Positions 52,297 to 61,265 of a stretch of 64,000 bases of DNA are shown piece after piece. Numbering within the stretch: the stretch's first letter is position 1; every line of letters starts with the position of its first letter. Origin of the DNA: Leucobacter sp. Psy1 (GTDB taxonomy: Bacteria > Actinomycetota > Actinomycetes > Actinomycetales > Microbacteriaceae); the NCBI RefSeq assembly GCF_020096995.1, contig NZ_CP083692.1, positions 2,418,001 to 2,482,000 on the forward strand. The letters run 5' to 3'. A model generated the notes under the pieces. It searched no databases. It saw only the letters and a program-made list of their open reading frames with translations, and was not told where the DNA came from. A program made the translations under genes and the position numbers.

Positions 52297-52866
52297 TCAG
52301 AACTGGATTCGGGGCGGCTCGGAGATCGAGGCGATGTCTTCCACCTCGAAGAAGTCGCGCTCCTTGAACCCCATGCCGCGCACGAAGATCGTGTTCGGGA
52401 ACACCTGGATCTTCGTGTTGAACTCGCGCACGCCGCCGTTGTAGAAGCGGCGCGACGCCTGGATCTTGTTCTCGGTGTCGACGAGCTCCCCCTGCAGCTG
52501 CAGGAAGTTCTGGCTCGCCTGGAGCTGCGGGTACGCCTCCGCGACCGCGAAGATGCTCTTCAGCGCCTCCTGCATGTGGTTCTCGGCGACCGATGCTTCA
52601 GCGGGCCCCTGAGCGGACAGCGTCTCCGCGCGAGCCGACGTGACGGATTCGAAGACCCCCCGTTCGTGCGCCGCATACCCCTTCACGGTGTCAACGAGAC
52701 TCGGGATCAGGTCCGCTCGACGTTTCAACTGCACCGTGATGTCGCTCCAGGCCTCGTCGACACGCACACGGAGCGTGACGAGCGAGTTATACGTCGCCCA
52801 CACGTAGATGACGAGGATGACGACGATGCCGAGCGCAACGAGGAGGGCGATCATGGAACCAGTCAT
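52297..52866 (-). CDS. LemA family protein
   Basis: 189 aa. One N-terminal helix (about 4-25), then a long helical bundle: YNSLVTLRVRVDEAWSDITVQLKRRADLIPSLVDTVKGYAAHE, YPQLQASQNFLQLQGELVDTENKIQASRRFYNGGVREFN. LemA proteins are membrane-anchored helical scaffolds of unclear function, often encoded with HtpX or TPM-domain proteins. TAGGAT (52873-52878, read leftward) ends 6 nt before ATG 52864-52866, suggesting a leaderless mRNA for lemA-htpX. Confidence 0.92.
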   Translation of the reverse strand: MTGSMIALLVALGIVVILVIYVWATYNSLVTLRVRVDEAWSDITVQLKRRADLIPSLVDTVKGYAAHERGVFESVTSARAETLSAQGPAEASVAENHMQEALKSIFAVAEAYPQLQASQNFLQLQGELVDTENKIQASRRFYNGGVREFNTKIQVFPNTIFVRGMGFKERDFFEVEDIASISEPPRIQF

Positions 52867-53080
52867 GCCTCGATCCTAACCTCGCGTGTGGCGAATTGGC
52901 TGTGCGATGCCTTTCTCCGAGCTGGGATTCCGGCGGAGTTCACGGCGTTCTTCGCGCCATCGGTATCGGAATGTGACCTTACCCGACGCGCGAGCGATCG
53001 AGTGCGGTGAATCCGCGGGAGTGAATCGTCGACCGGAGGCCCGACCACCCCGTCTGGCGCATGATTCCGGTACTCCCGCT

Positions 53081-53110
53081 TTGACAGGTGTGACGCCCCG
53101 TCCCTAACTT
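53081..53110 (+). promoter_or_regulatory. candidate promoter of the glutamine-type ABC operon
   Basis: TTGACA (53081-53086) and TAACTT (53105-53110) are 18 bp apart, 39 bp before the GTG of the binding-protein gene. The rest of the 282-bp gap (52867-53148) shows no gene or clear operator. Confidence 0.55.
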
Positions 53111-53148
53111 TGGGGAGAACGACCCCCCGATGAAGAGAGGCTCTTCCT

Positions 53149-54000
53149 GTGATCTCACGCACTCGCCGATCCACCACCGTGGCCGCGCTCGCCACCGTTA
53201 CCCTCGCTGCAGGTCTCGTCGGCTGCGCCGGCGGAGACGGAGGAGGCAGCGAATCCGGTGAAGCGGATCCCAGCAACCTCGAGGACAGCTACACCGTCGC
53301 CACCGACAGCTCGTTCGTCCCGTTCGAGTTCGAGGAGGACGGCGAGCACGTCGGCTTCGACATGGACATCATCAACGCGATCGCCGATGAGGTCGGGTTC
53401 GACGTGAACCTTGAGGTCACCAACTTCGACGGCATCATTCCCGGTCTGCAGACGGGGTCCTTCGACATCGCGATCGCCGGAATCACCATCACCGATGAAC
53501 GCAAGAACGCCGTCGACTTCCTCAACCCGTACTACAAGTCGGGCACCCGCATCGCGGTTCCCGAGTCGAACGACTCCGTTGAGAGCATCGAGGACCTCGC
53601 GGGCCTCACGGTCGCGTCGCGTCTCGGCTCCGCGCCGCTCGACTACCTGGCCGAGAATGTTCCGGACGCCGAAGCGCTGCCGTTCGAACAGCTCGACCAG
53701 ATGTACCTCGCCGTCGAGGGTGGATCCGCGGATGCGCTCCTCTACGACGCCCCGAACGTCGAGTACTACATCGACACGACCGACACCGACCTCAAGGTCG
53801 TCGGCGACCTCTACGAGGCGCAGTTCTACGGTGTCGCCGTCTCGCAGGGTAACGAGGATCTCGTGACCGCGATGAACGACGCACTCGACACGCTCATCGA
53901 GAACGGCACCTACGCCGAGATCTACGAAGAGTGGTTCGGCGAGCAGCCCACGTGGCTCGACGAGATCGGATCCTCCTCAGACGAAGCGTCCGAGGAATAA
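53149..54000 (+). CDS. glnH: glutamine/polar amino acid ABC transporter binding lipoprotein
   Basis: 283 aa from GTG 53149, with AGAGAGG upstream. Signal peptide with lipobox LVGC (about 22-25). Family 3 binding fold: [63 protein letters not shown], and the signature [16 protein letters not shown]. The Gly-Phe-Asp-Met-Asp and binding-Arg (DERK) pattern fits glutamine/glutamate or other polar amino acids. An acidic C-terminus (SSDEASEE) follows. First gene of the operon with glnP and glnQ. Confidence 0.88.
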   Translation: MISRTRRSTTVAALATVTLAAGLVGCAGGDGGGSESGEADPSNLEDSYTVATDSSFVPFEFEEDGEHVGFDMDIINAIADEVGFDVNLEVTNFDGIIPGLQTGSFDIAIAGITITDERKNAVDFLNPYYKSGTRIAVPESNDSVESIEDLAGLTVASRLGSAPLDYLAENVPDAEALPFEQLDQMYLAVEGGSADALLYDAPNVEYYIDTTDTDLKVVGDLYEAQFYGVAVSQGNEDLVTAMNDALDTLIENGTYAEIYEEWFGEQPTWLDEIGSSSDEASEE

Positions 54001-54068
54001 TCCACCACACTCCATGAGTCGGGGCGAGGGCGCGATGCGTCCTCGCCCCGACGCGAGAGGTCACCCCC

Positions 54069-54743
54069 ATGCACGCACTCGCCAATTTCAACTGGGCCGG
54101 AGTCATCGATTTCCTGCCCGCACTGCTCACCGGCCTGTACTACACGCTGCTCGTCTCCGTCGTCGGCATCGGCATCGGCTTCGTCATCGGCGCCTTCGTC
54201 GGGCTCGGCAGAATCACCAAGTTCAAGCCCGTCTACTGGCTCTGCACCGCCTACGTCGAACTCATCCGCGGCACGCCCGTACTGGTCCAGGCGATCTGGA
54301 TCTACTTCGCGCTCCCGCTCATCATCAACTACACCCTCCCCTCGATCGTCGCCGGCATCATCGTGATCGCTCTGAACTCGGGCGCCTACATCGCCGAGGT
54401 CGTGCGCGGAGCCGTGCAGTCCATCGACAAGGGGCAGATGGAGGCGGGGCGCTCCCTCGGCATGAGTCACCACAAGACCATGCTCCAGGTGATCTGGCCG
54501 CAGGCGTTCAGGCGCATGATCCCGCCGCTCGGCAACCAGTTCATCATCAGCATCAAGGACACTTCACTGCTGTCCGTCATTCTGGTGCCGGAACTGATCT
54601 TCCAGGGCCGCATGATTGCTGCGAGCAACTTCAACGCCGTGGAGATCTACACCACCGTTGCCGCGTTCTATCTCGTCATCACCCTGACACTGTCGAAGAT
54701 CCTGAACGTCATGGAAAAGCGCCTGGAGCGGAGAGTCGCATGA
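54069..54743 (+). CDS. glnP: amino acid ABC transporter permease
   Basis: 224 aa from ATG 54069 with GAGAGG upstream. Five membrane helices of the His/Glu/Gln permease group: [75 protein letters not shown] (EAA motif), [24 protein letters not shown]. It forms a homodimeric channel. Its TGA stop overlaps the ATG of the ATPase gene (ATGA, 54740-54743). Confidence 0.92.
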   Translation: MHALANFNWAGVIDFLPALLTGLYYTLLVSVVGIGIGFVIGAFVGLGRITKFKPVYWLCTAYVELIRGTPVLVQAIWIYFALPLIINYTLPSIVAGIIVIALNSGAYIAEVVRGAVQSIDKGQMEAGRSLGMSHHKTMLQVIWPQAFRRMIPPLGNQFIISIKDTSLLSVILVPELIFQGRMIAASNFNAVEIYTTVAAFYLVITLTLSKILNVMEKRLERRVA

Positions 54744-55465
54744 TCATCGAAGTGAAAGACCTGCACAAGTCCTTCGGAGACAACGAGGTGCTCGCGGGCA
54801 TCGACTGCAGCATCGCCGAATCCGAAGTCGTCTGCGTGATCGGCCCGTCAGGATCGGGCAAGAGCACCTTCCTGAGGTGCCTCAACATGCTCGAGAAGAT
54901 CACGAGCGGTGAGGTGATCATCGATGGCAACAACCTCACCGATAAGCGCATCAACATCGATGACGTGCGCACCGAGATCGGCATGGTGTTCCAGCAGTTC
55001 AACCTCTTCCCCCACAAATCGGTCATCGAGAACGTCATGCTCGCCCCCATGCAGGTGCGTCGCATCTCGAAGAGCGCAGCCAGGGAACGCGGTCGTGCAC
55101 TGCTCGAGAAAGTCGGCCTCGCAGAGAAGGAGAACGCCTACCCCGCGCAGCTCTCCGGCGGCCAGCAGCAGCGCGTCGCGATCGCGCGCGCCCTCGCGAT
55201 GGAGCCGAAGATCCTGCTCTTCGACGAGCCCACCAGCGCCCTCGACCCCGAACTCGTCGGCGACGTGCTCGCCGTCATGAAGTCGCTCGCGGAGGAGGGC
55301 ATGACGATGGTCGTCGTCACCCACGAGATGGGCTTCGCCCGCGAGGTTGGCGACCGCGTCATCTTCATGGACGGCGGGGTCGTGGTGGAGTCGGGTGAGC
55401 CGGCAGCGATCTTCGACAGCCCGCAGCACGAGCGCACCCAGGCATTCCTGAACAAGGTGCTGTGA
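54740..55465 (+). CDS. glnQ: amino acid ABC transporter ATP-binding protein
   Basis: 241 aa from ATG 54740. Walker [19 protein letters not shown]-loop [20 protein letters not shown], signature LSGGQQQR, Walker [18 protein letters not shown], His [10 protein letters not shown]. Size and blocks are typical of GlnQ/ArtP-class ATPases that energise polar amino acid import. Last gene of the glnHPQ unit; it converges with a kinase gene 35 bp away. Confidence 0.94.
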   Translation: MIIEVKDLHKSFGDNEVLAGIDCSIAESEVVCVIGPSGSGKSTFLRCLNMLEKITSGEVIIDGNNLTDKRINIDDVRTEIGMVFQQFNLFPHKSVIENVMLAPMQVRRISKSAARERGRALLEKVGLAEKENAYPAQLSGGQQQRVAIARALAMEPKILLFDEPTSALDPELVGDVLAVMKSLAEEGMTMVVVTHEMGFAREVGDRVIFMDGGVVVESGEPAAIFDSPQHERTQAFLNKVL

Positions 55466-55500
55466 GACGCGTGACGGAGACTATCCCGCGCCGCCAGAAT

Positions 55501-56166
55501 TCACTCTGACAAGCGTACGATGAGATCGGCCGCTCCAGCGGATGCGGTGATGAGTTCCGCGTTGCGCTGGTCACTTCCGAGTGAACGCTCCCAGGCCTCC
55601 TCGGAGGAGCGTCCGAAGCGCTCGTGACGAGCCACGAGCTGACGGATTCTCCGTTCCTCGGGTGGCGCAAGGAACCAGACTTCGTCGAGAGCGGCTCGAG
55701 CGCGGGACCACGGATTCTCCTCGAGCAGCAGATAGTTCCCCTCAGTCACCACGAGGGGGACGCGCTCCGCGACCGCGATGGCCGAACCCACGGACTCTTC
55801 GAGGCCGCGGTCGAACCGAGGCGCATAGATCAGAGGATCGGGACCGGACGCCGACTCTCCTGCGTTGCGCTGACCACGAATGCGCCAGAGAAGTGACGCA
55901 TAGCCCGCGGCGTCGAAGGTATCGTGCGCCCCCTTGCGTTCCTGACGTCCGAGTTTCGCAAGCACCTCGCTCGCGAGGTGGAACCCGTCCATCGGGACCA
56001 GCACTGCGAGCTCGGGGCCCAACACAGCCACCAGCTGTTCCGCCAGCGTCGATTTTCCCGACCCCGGCGCGCCTGCAATTCCCAACAGATAACGCCGACC
56101 GGTGGAAGCGAGACGCCGAGCTCGCTCCGTCAGATCGTCGATTGACATTTCGCCCGCAGGGAGCAT
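55501..56166 (-). CDS. P-loop nucleoside/sugar kinase (FrcK/uridine kinase-like)
   Basis: 221 aa from ATG 56164-56166, with AAGGAA about 9 nt upstream (GTG 56184 and ATG 56148 are alternatives). Walker A GIAGAPGSGKSTLAEQL, then VPMDGFHLASEVLAKLGRQERKGAHDTFD, the phosphate-acceptor site of the uridine kinase/pantothenate kinase superfamily, and VVTEGNYLLLEENPW. The same family is found in sugar ABC loci (FrcK in rhizobia) and is often called a putative fructose or nucleoside kinase. It is last in the leftward sugar operon. The true substrate is unproven. Confidence 0.82.
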   Translation of the reverse strand: MLPAGEMSIDDLTERARRLASTGRRYLLGIAGAPGSGKSTLAEQLVAVLGPELAVLVPMDGFHLASEVLAKLGRQERKGAHDTFDAAGYASLLWRIRGQRNAGESASGPDPLIYAPRFDRGLEESVGSAIAVAERVPLVVTEGNYLLLEENPWSRARAALDEVWFLAPPEERRIRQLVARHERFGRSSEEAWERSLGSDQRNAELITASAGAADLIVRLSE

Positions 56167-56212
56167 CTTTACCGGTTCCTTCACAACTTGAATATCGACA
56201 GCCGTCTGATGG

Positions 56213-57124
56213 TCACTGAGTCAATGAGACGCGGGAGATCGCATTGAGCCAACTCCGCGGACCGACCATCGCGCATCGAATCGAAGCGATCTCACTCGCG
56301 AATACAAGCCGCTGCTTGATACTGGCGCTTCGCGCTAGCGCGAACGCATACGCCCCATGAAAGACATCGCCCGCGCCCAGTGTATCGACCGCCTCGACAT
56401 CGGGAACGGCGACGATTCCGCTCGATCCGCCGCTCCACCAGGTTATGGGTTCACTTCCGGAGGTGACCGCCGTGACTGGAACTCCGGCAGCCACAAGCTC
56501 GCGCCCAGTTTCCTCCGCCGTGGTCGTGCCTGGCATGCGAAAGTCAGCCGATGCCACCACATCGCTGACCTGCGGGATGAGGTCCGACATTACGGGCTTC
56601 CATCGTCCCGCATCGAGCACAGTCGGTGACGCCCGACGCCGAGCCTCACCCGCGACTGCCCGAGCGGCTTCCGGGTGGTGCCCGTCCAAGAGCACAACGT
56701 CGGCGTTACGAACTTCAGAAGACACCAGTTCCTCCGAAGGTGTGGGAACTGACCACCGTGCCGCGTCGCCCCCGACCACAGAACGTTCGCCGGTTGATTC
56801 AAGCACTGAAACAGAGGACACCGGAGCGAGGTCCGCCATATTCGGAGCAACATCTTCGACGCGCACTCCGACGCTACGCAGCTCCGCTCGAATCATCTCT
56901 GCGACGGGACCGGATCCGAGCGCAGTGAGCAGCGTGGCGCGACCTCCGAGCGCCGCGAACGTGACCGCAGCATTTGCCGCAGGCCCGCCCGCGGCCACGA
57001 ACTGTTGGGTCGCGGTGACCTTCTCGTTCGGGCCGGGGGTTTCGTCGATGCGATGAATAACGTCGAGGGTCGCGAGACCTACGAACAGCCCAGAGACCGA
57101 CACGGGCGTCGCTCCCTTACTCAC
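56213..57124 (-). CDS. PfkB/ribokinase-family carbohydrate kinase
   Basis: 303 aa from GTG 57122-57124, whose first codons overlap the ATPase gene by 8 nt. Ribokinase fold: FVGLATLDVIHRIDETPGPNEKV, AAGGPAANAAVTFAALGG (sugar-binding Gly pair), and the C-terminal signature VDTLGAGDVFHGAYAFALA with the catalytic Asp in GAGD. It phosphorylates a sugar or sugar acid brought in by the ABC transporter; the substrate cannot be fixed from sequence. Two different kinases in one sugar operon is unusual. Confidence 0.88.
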   Translation of the reverse strand: MSKGATPVSVSGLFVGLATLDVIHRIDETPGPNEKVTATQQFVAAGGPAANAAVTFAALGGRATLLTALGSGPVAEMIRAELRSVGVRVEDVAPNMADLAPVSSVSVLESTGERSVVGGDAARWSVPTPSEELVSSEVRNADVVLLDGHHPEAARAVAGEARRRASPTVLDAGRWKPVMSDLIPQVSDVVASADFRMPGTTTAEETGRELVAAGVPVTAVTSGSEPITWWSGGSSGIVAVPDVEAVDTLGAGDVFHGAYAFALARSASIKQRLVFASEIASIRCAMVGPRSWLNAISRVSLTQ

Positions 57125-57947
57125 CGCCGGCGGCCTCAAGTTCGGTCGGGCGCTCGGCCCCGGTCATAAGAGCGACGACCTCCGACATTCCTCGTTCCGA
57201 GGGGTCAACGACCGCAGCGCGCTTACCCAACCGATGGACATGAATGCGATCGGCGACCTCGAACACTCGGGGCATGTCATGGCTAATGAGCACGACCGGG
57301 ACGCCGCGATCACGGATCGTGCGAATTAACTCCATTACCTGACCGGACTCGCGCACACCCAGTGCCGCCGTTGGTTCGTCCATGATGATGACGCCCTTAC
57401 CGAAGGCAGCTGCGCGAGACACCGCTACGCCCTGACGCTGGCCCCCGGAGAGCGTTTCCACAGGCTGCGTCACCGATGTGATGCCGATCTTCAGCTCCTT
57501 CAAGTGCTGAGCGGCCTCCTCGCGCATCGCAGGCATATCGAGTCTCCGGAAGAGGCTTCCCATGATCCCTTTTCGACGGATCTCGCGTCCGAGAAACAAA
57601 TTGGATGCGATATCGAGTGCCGGGATCACTGCAAGATCCTGATAGACAGTCTCGATGCCATATGATCGGGCGTCTCCGGTGTTCTTGAACTGCATCACTT
57701 CGCCATTGCGTCGAATCTCGCCTTCGTCGGGAACGATGGCACCGGCGAGCGCTTTGATCAGACTGGACTTGCCAGCGCCATTGTCTCCGATCACTGCGAG
57801 GACCTCGCCCTGCCTGAGGTCGAAATCCGCGCCGTTGATGGCTGTGACGCTGCCGTAGCGTTTGACGAGTCCCCTGGCCTGCAACGCGATCTCATGAATC
57901 GATCCTGCGTGGGAAGCTGGTCCTGTCGAGTGAAGAGTTTCACTCAT
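57117..57947 (-). CDS. sugar ABC transporter ATP-binding protein, single-domain FrcA type
   Basis: 276 aa from ATG 57945-57947 with GGAGAAG upstream. One ABC domain only (RbsA and XylG have two): Walker A GDNGAGKSSLIKALAG, Q-loop VYQDLAVIPALD, signature LSGGQRQG, Walker B VIIMDEPTAALGV, His LISHDMPRVFEVADRI. This half-size form matches the FrcA/fructose-type ATPases. It energises uptake with the permease and binding protein upstream in the operon. Confidence 0.9.
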   Translation of the reverse strand: MSETLHSTGPASHAGSIHEIALQARGLVKRYGSVTAINGADFDLRQGEVLAVIGDNGAGKSSLIKALAGAIVPDEGEIRRNGEVMQFKNTGDARSYGIETVYQDLAVIPALDIASNLFLGREIRRKGIMGSLFRRLDMPAMREEAAQHLKELKIGITSVTQPVETLSGGQRQGVAVSRAAAFGKGVIIMDEPTAALGVRESGQVMELIRTIRDRGVPVVLISHDMPRVFEVADRIHVHRLGKRAAVVDPSERGMSEVVALMTGAERPTELEAAGGE

Positions 57948-57974
57948 GATGTCTTCTCCTCAATCTCCACACCG

Positions 57975-58982
57975 CTACCGGGTGGACTTCTGCCGCATGA
58001 ACTGATCGACCGCGACGGCGACGACCACGAGGATGCCAGTGGCGATGTTCTGATAGAGATTATCGACGCCTGCCAATGTGAGTCCGTTGCGCAGGACACC
58101 GACGATCAGCGTGCCAATGAGCGTTCCGAGCACTCCACCACGGCCACCGAAGAGGCTCGTACCGCCAATCACCACTGCCGTGATTGTTTCGAGGTTGGCG
58201 TTCTGAAATGCGTTGGGGTCGGCGTTCGGGATCCGACCCAGAGCGGCCCATGCAGCGATCATCGCTATCACACCTGCGAGCAGGTAGACGGTGAAGATGG
58301 TGCGTTGGCTTCTCACCCCTGAGAGCCGTGCCGCGACAGGGTTCCCACCGACCGCGTAGACGTGTTTACCCCACGCCGTCTGCGTGAGCGCATACCCCAC
58401 CACGATATAGACAAGCAGCATGGCTATGACGCCGTAGGTGGTCGTGAATCCTCCGATACGGAATGAAGTGCCGAGGAATACGACCACCGGGTCGGAGACC
58501 GGAAAGGTCTGAGAGCCCGCAAGTAACCGGGTAGCCGCGACGATCGCGGTAAACGCACCGAGCGTCACGATGAACGGAGGCAACCGGAGCACGGTCACCA
58601 GGCCCCCGTTGATCGCACCGAAGGCGACGCATACGACGAGGGTGAGCAACAGACCGACAACCGGCCCCATGGCCCCGGATGCCTGAGCGAGGACGATGGT
58701 GCCGAACACCGCGATGGAACCGATCGAGAGATCAATTCCCGCTGTGAGGATGATCAGCGTCTGAGCCACCGCGAGCGTGCCGATGACCACTGACTGTTGC
58801 AGGATGAGTGAGAAGTTGGCGAGAGTCAAGAAGCTCGGAGAGAGCACACTGAATATGATGATCGCCACTACGAGCGCGATGAGCGAGCCGAACAGCGGCG
58901 CGCGCACGATCCGGGCGGCACTCCAGCGTCCGCGTTGCTCTGCCTGCGCCGGCATCGCCATGGTCGGAGTGGATGTATTCAC
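57975..58982 (-). CDS. sugar ABC transporter permease, RbsC/FrcC type
   Basis: 335 aa from GTG 58980-58982 with GGGAGG upstream. About ten membrane helices of the branched-chain/ribose permease group: LFGSLIALVVAIIIFSVLSPSFL, ILTAGIDLSIGSIAVFGTIVLA, LPPFIVTLGAFTAIVAATRLL, GGNPVAARLSGVRSQRTIFTVYLLAGV, AVVIGGTSLFGGRGGVLGTLIG. Second gene of the leftward sugar operon. Confidence 0.92.
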   Translation of the reverse strand: MNTSTPTMAMPAQAEQRGRWSAARIVRAPLFGSLIALVVAIIIFSVLSPSFLTLANFSLILQQSVVIGTLAVAQTLIILTAGIDLSIGSIAVFGTIVLAQASGAMGPVVGLLLTLVVCVAFGAINGGLVTVLRLPPFIVTLGAFTAIVAATRLLAGSQTFPVSDPVVVFLGTSFRIGGFTTTYGVIAMLLVYIVVGYALTQTAWGKHVYAVGGNPVAARLSGVRSQRTIFTVYLLAGVIAMIAAWAALGRIPNADPNAFQNANLETITAVVIGGTSLFGGRGGVLGTLIGTLIVGVLRNGLTLAGVDNLYQNIATGILVVVAVAVDQFMRQKSTR

Positions 58983-59025
58983 GGTGCGCCTCCCGCTGTC
59001 GCCTGGCTAACCTCGCGCCAAGTCG

Positions 59026-60051
59026 TCACCCCCAGCAATTCTCTGCGCCCCAGGTGGTGTCTTCTGACTCGAGGCCGTCGACAGGTTCATCGGTGATCAG
59101 CACTGACCCGGTGTCGTTGAATCCGGCCTCGGGCTTGGTGCCATCAGCGGCGTACGCGACGATAGCCTCAACACCCTGCTCGGCCATCTTCGTGGGAAAC
59201 TGCATCACCGTCGCACCGATGACACCGTTTTTCACGTTCTCGACTCCAGTGCACGAGCCGTCGATCGACCCCATGTGAAGTTGGTCTTCCTTGCCCGCCG
59301 CTTTGATAGCTGCGTAACCGCCTGCTGCCGCGGGTTCGTTGATCGTGTAGACGGCATTGACATCAGGGACACGCTGGAGCAAGTTTTCCATGGCAGTCTG
59401 GGCCTTGGTCTGATCGCCGTTGGTGTTCTCCATGCCCCGTACCTCGGGAGAATCTTCTTCAAGACCCATCCCCTCAAGGAAGCCGTCATGTCGGAAGGTG
59501 TCCACCGTACCGCCAGGCGTGCCATCGAGCATGACAAGCTGGGGATCCTCATCGCCGAGGCTTTCCTTCACCCACGAACCCTGAGCGACACCCGCTGCGT
59601 GGTTATCGGTCGCGAACGTGGCGTCAACAGCATCTTCCGGATCGGTGGCTGTGTCGAGCGCGACGACGAGTACACCTTGATCACGCGCCTGCTTGATTGC
59701 GGCGAGGATACCGGAGGAAGAATTCGGGGTGATCATGATCCCCTGGACGCCTTGGCTCACCAGGTTCTCGATCGCAGCGACCTGGCCTTCGTTGTCGCCG
59801 TCGAACTCACCGGCGAGAGCGATGAGTTCCGCGCCCTGTGCTTCCGCGGTCTCCTGCGCAGATTCGCGCATCTTGACGAAGAACGGGTTCGAGTCGGTCT
59901 TGGTGATCAGTCCGATTTTGACGTCTTCGCCGGCTTCACTATCTCCGGCCCCGTCGCCTCCACCGCTACATGCTGTAGTGCCGAGCAAGCTTGCGACCGC
60001 GAACACCGCGGCCCCGCGAACCAGCCAGCGCTGCGAGAGATGCTTCTTCAT
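59026..60051 (-). CDS. sugar ABC transporter substrate-binding lipoprotein, FrcB/RbsB type
   Basis: 341 aa from ATG 60049-60051 with GAAGGAG upstream. Signal peptide with lipobox TTAC (about 26-29). Type I periplasmic-binding fold: KIGLITKTDSNPFFVKMRESAQETAEAQGAEL, QGIMITPNSSSGILAAIKQARDQGVLVVALDT, and VMLDGTPGGTVDTFRHDGFLEGM. The best family relation is to fructose/ribose-type binders. First gene of the operon, directly downstream of a perfect 30-bp palindrome. Confidence 0.9.
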   Translation of the reverse strand: MKKHLSQRWLVRGAAVFAVASLLGTTACSGGGDGAGDSEAGEDVKIGLITKTDSNPFFVKMRESAQETAEAQGAELIALAGEFDGDNEGQVAAIENLVSQGVQGIMITPNSSSGILAAIKQARDQGVLVVALDTATDPEDAVDATFATDNHAAGVAQGSWVKESLGDEDPQLVMLDGTPGGTVDTFRHDGFLEGMGLEEDSPEVRGMENTNGDQTKAQTAMENLLQRVPDVNAVYTINEPAAAGGYAAIKAAGKEDQLHMGSIDGSCTGVENVKNGVIGATVMQFPTKMAEQGVEAIVAYAADGTKPEAGFNDTGSVLITDEPVDGLESEDTTWGAENCWG

Positions 60052-60113
60052 ATTGAGAACTCCTTCGGTCTCCGAACACCACAGATCCGTGTGTTCGCGA
60101 TCACCATAGCCGA

Positions 60114-60143
60114 GACGAAAGCGCTTGCGCAAGCGCTTTCGTC
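60114..60143. promoter_or_regulatory. perfect 30-bp palindrome, LacI-family operator
   Basis: GACGAAAGCGCTTGC (60114-60128) and GCAAGCGCTTTCGTC (60129-60143) are exact reverse complements. Each half contains AAAGCGCTT, the usual LacI/GalR-family core. It lies 62 bp before the binding-protein ATG and 72 bp before the lacI ATG, so a LacI dimer or tetramer would control both directions. Confidence 0.92.
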
Positions 60144-60215
60144 AGTAGCGTTCCGCTGCTATCGTGATGTGTGCCGGAGTACTTCGGCTTCGGTGTCAGG
60201 ATGCGAGGGGGCAAC

Positions 60216-61223
60216 ATGGCGACCATGGCTGACGTGGCACGTGTCTCCGCCGTCTCCCCGAGCACCGTTTCACACGTGCTCAATCGCACGAGACATGTCG
60301 ACCCGGCAACCAGACGACGAGTCGAACAAGCGGTCGCCGACCTGGGGTACCGCCGCAATACAGCGGCCCGAACTCTCGCAGGCGGCAGTTCGAACACGCT
60401 CGGTCTCTCGATCTCAGGCCTCACCAATCCATACTTCGGTCCTCTGTTGCAGGCGATCGAACGCCGGGTCTCTGGGGCGGGTTATGTTCTCGTTTTGGGG
60501 GACAGCCATGATGAAACAGGGATGGAGCGTCGCGTCATCGAGTCGCTCCTCGAGCGTCGAGTCGATGGACTGATCGCTGCTCCCTCCGCGAGCTTCCAGG
60601 AGGCGGCCGGCGACCTCTTCGCCTCATCGGAGGTCCCGCTCGTACTCATCGACCGCAGTCTCGACATGAACTGCGACCAGGTCACTCCCGAGAATATCCG
60701 TTCAGCCGAAATGCTCACCGAACACCTCATCGAGCACGGGCACCGACGAATAGCGGCGATCACCGGCAGCGTCGGTCTCAACTCCTCCACGGAGCGCGAG
60801 AGCGGCTACCGCGCCGCTCTCGCCCGGCACGGCATCCCAGTGGACGAGACGCTCGTAGTGAGCGGAGACTCTCGGGTCGACACAGCAGAGGTGGCAGTCG
60901 AGAAGCTCCTACAATTCGACTCTCGCCCGACGGCCATTGTCACTCTGAACAATGCCATGACCATCGGCACTCTCCGTGCGATACAAAGCGCGCGCTTGAC
61001 TATTCCCGGAGACATAGCGCTCGCCTGCTACGACGACTTTGAATGGAGCGATCTCTTTCATCCCGGATTGACCGCTATCGCGCAGAACGTGGCAAAGATG
61101 GGCGCAAATGCTGTCGACACACTCCTCGATCGAATCTCGGGATCCGATCGTTCCTTCGAGCACCAAGTCATCGACACCGAGTTCCATCGCAGGACGTCAT
61201 GCGGCTGCTCCCCCGAGGGCTAA
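60216..61223 (+). CDS. LacI-family transcriptional repressor
   Basis: 335 aa from ATG 60216, with GAGGGGG about 6 nt upstream (ATG 60201 is possible). N-terminal LacI helix-turn-helix and hinge: TMADVARVSAVSPSTVSHVLNRTRHVDPATRRRVEQAV; then a sugar-binding type I fold from LGLSISGLTNPYFGPLLQAIERR. The C-terminus ends with CGC. It should repress the divergent sugar transporter and its own operon through the 60114-60143 palindrome, releasing on binding a sugar or phosphorylated sugar. Confidence 0.92.
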   Translation: MATMADVARVSAVSPSTVSHVLNRTRHVDPATRRRVEQAVADLGYRRNTAARTLAGGSSNTLGLSISGLTNPYFGPLLQAIERRVSGAGYVLVLGDSHDETGMERRVIESLLERRVDGLIAAPSASFQEAAGDLFASSEVPLVLIDRSLDMNCDQVTPENIRSAEMLTEHLIEHGHRRIAAITGSVGLNSSTERESGYRAALARHGIPVDETLVVSGDSRVDTAEVAVEKLLQFDSRPTAIVTLNNAMTIGTLRAIQSARLTIPGDIALACYDDFEWSDLFHPGLTAIAQNVAKMGANAVDTLLDRISGSDRSFEHQVIDTEFHRRTSCGCSPEG

Positions 61224-61265
61224 CCCAATCCGGGCTCTACTCGACCCCACACTGAGAGGACTCCC

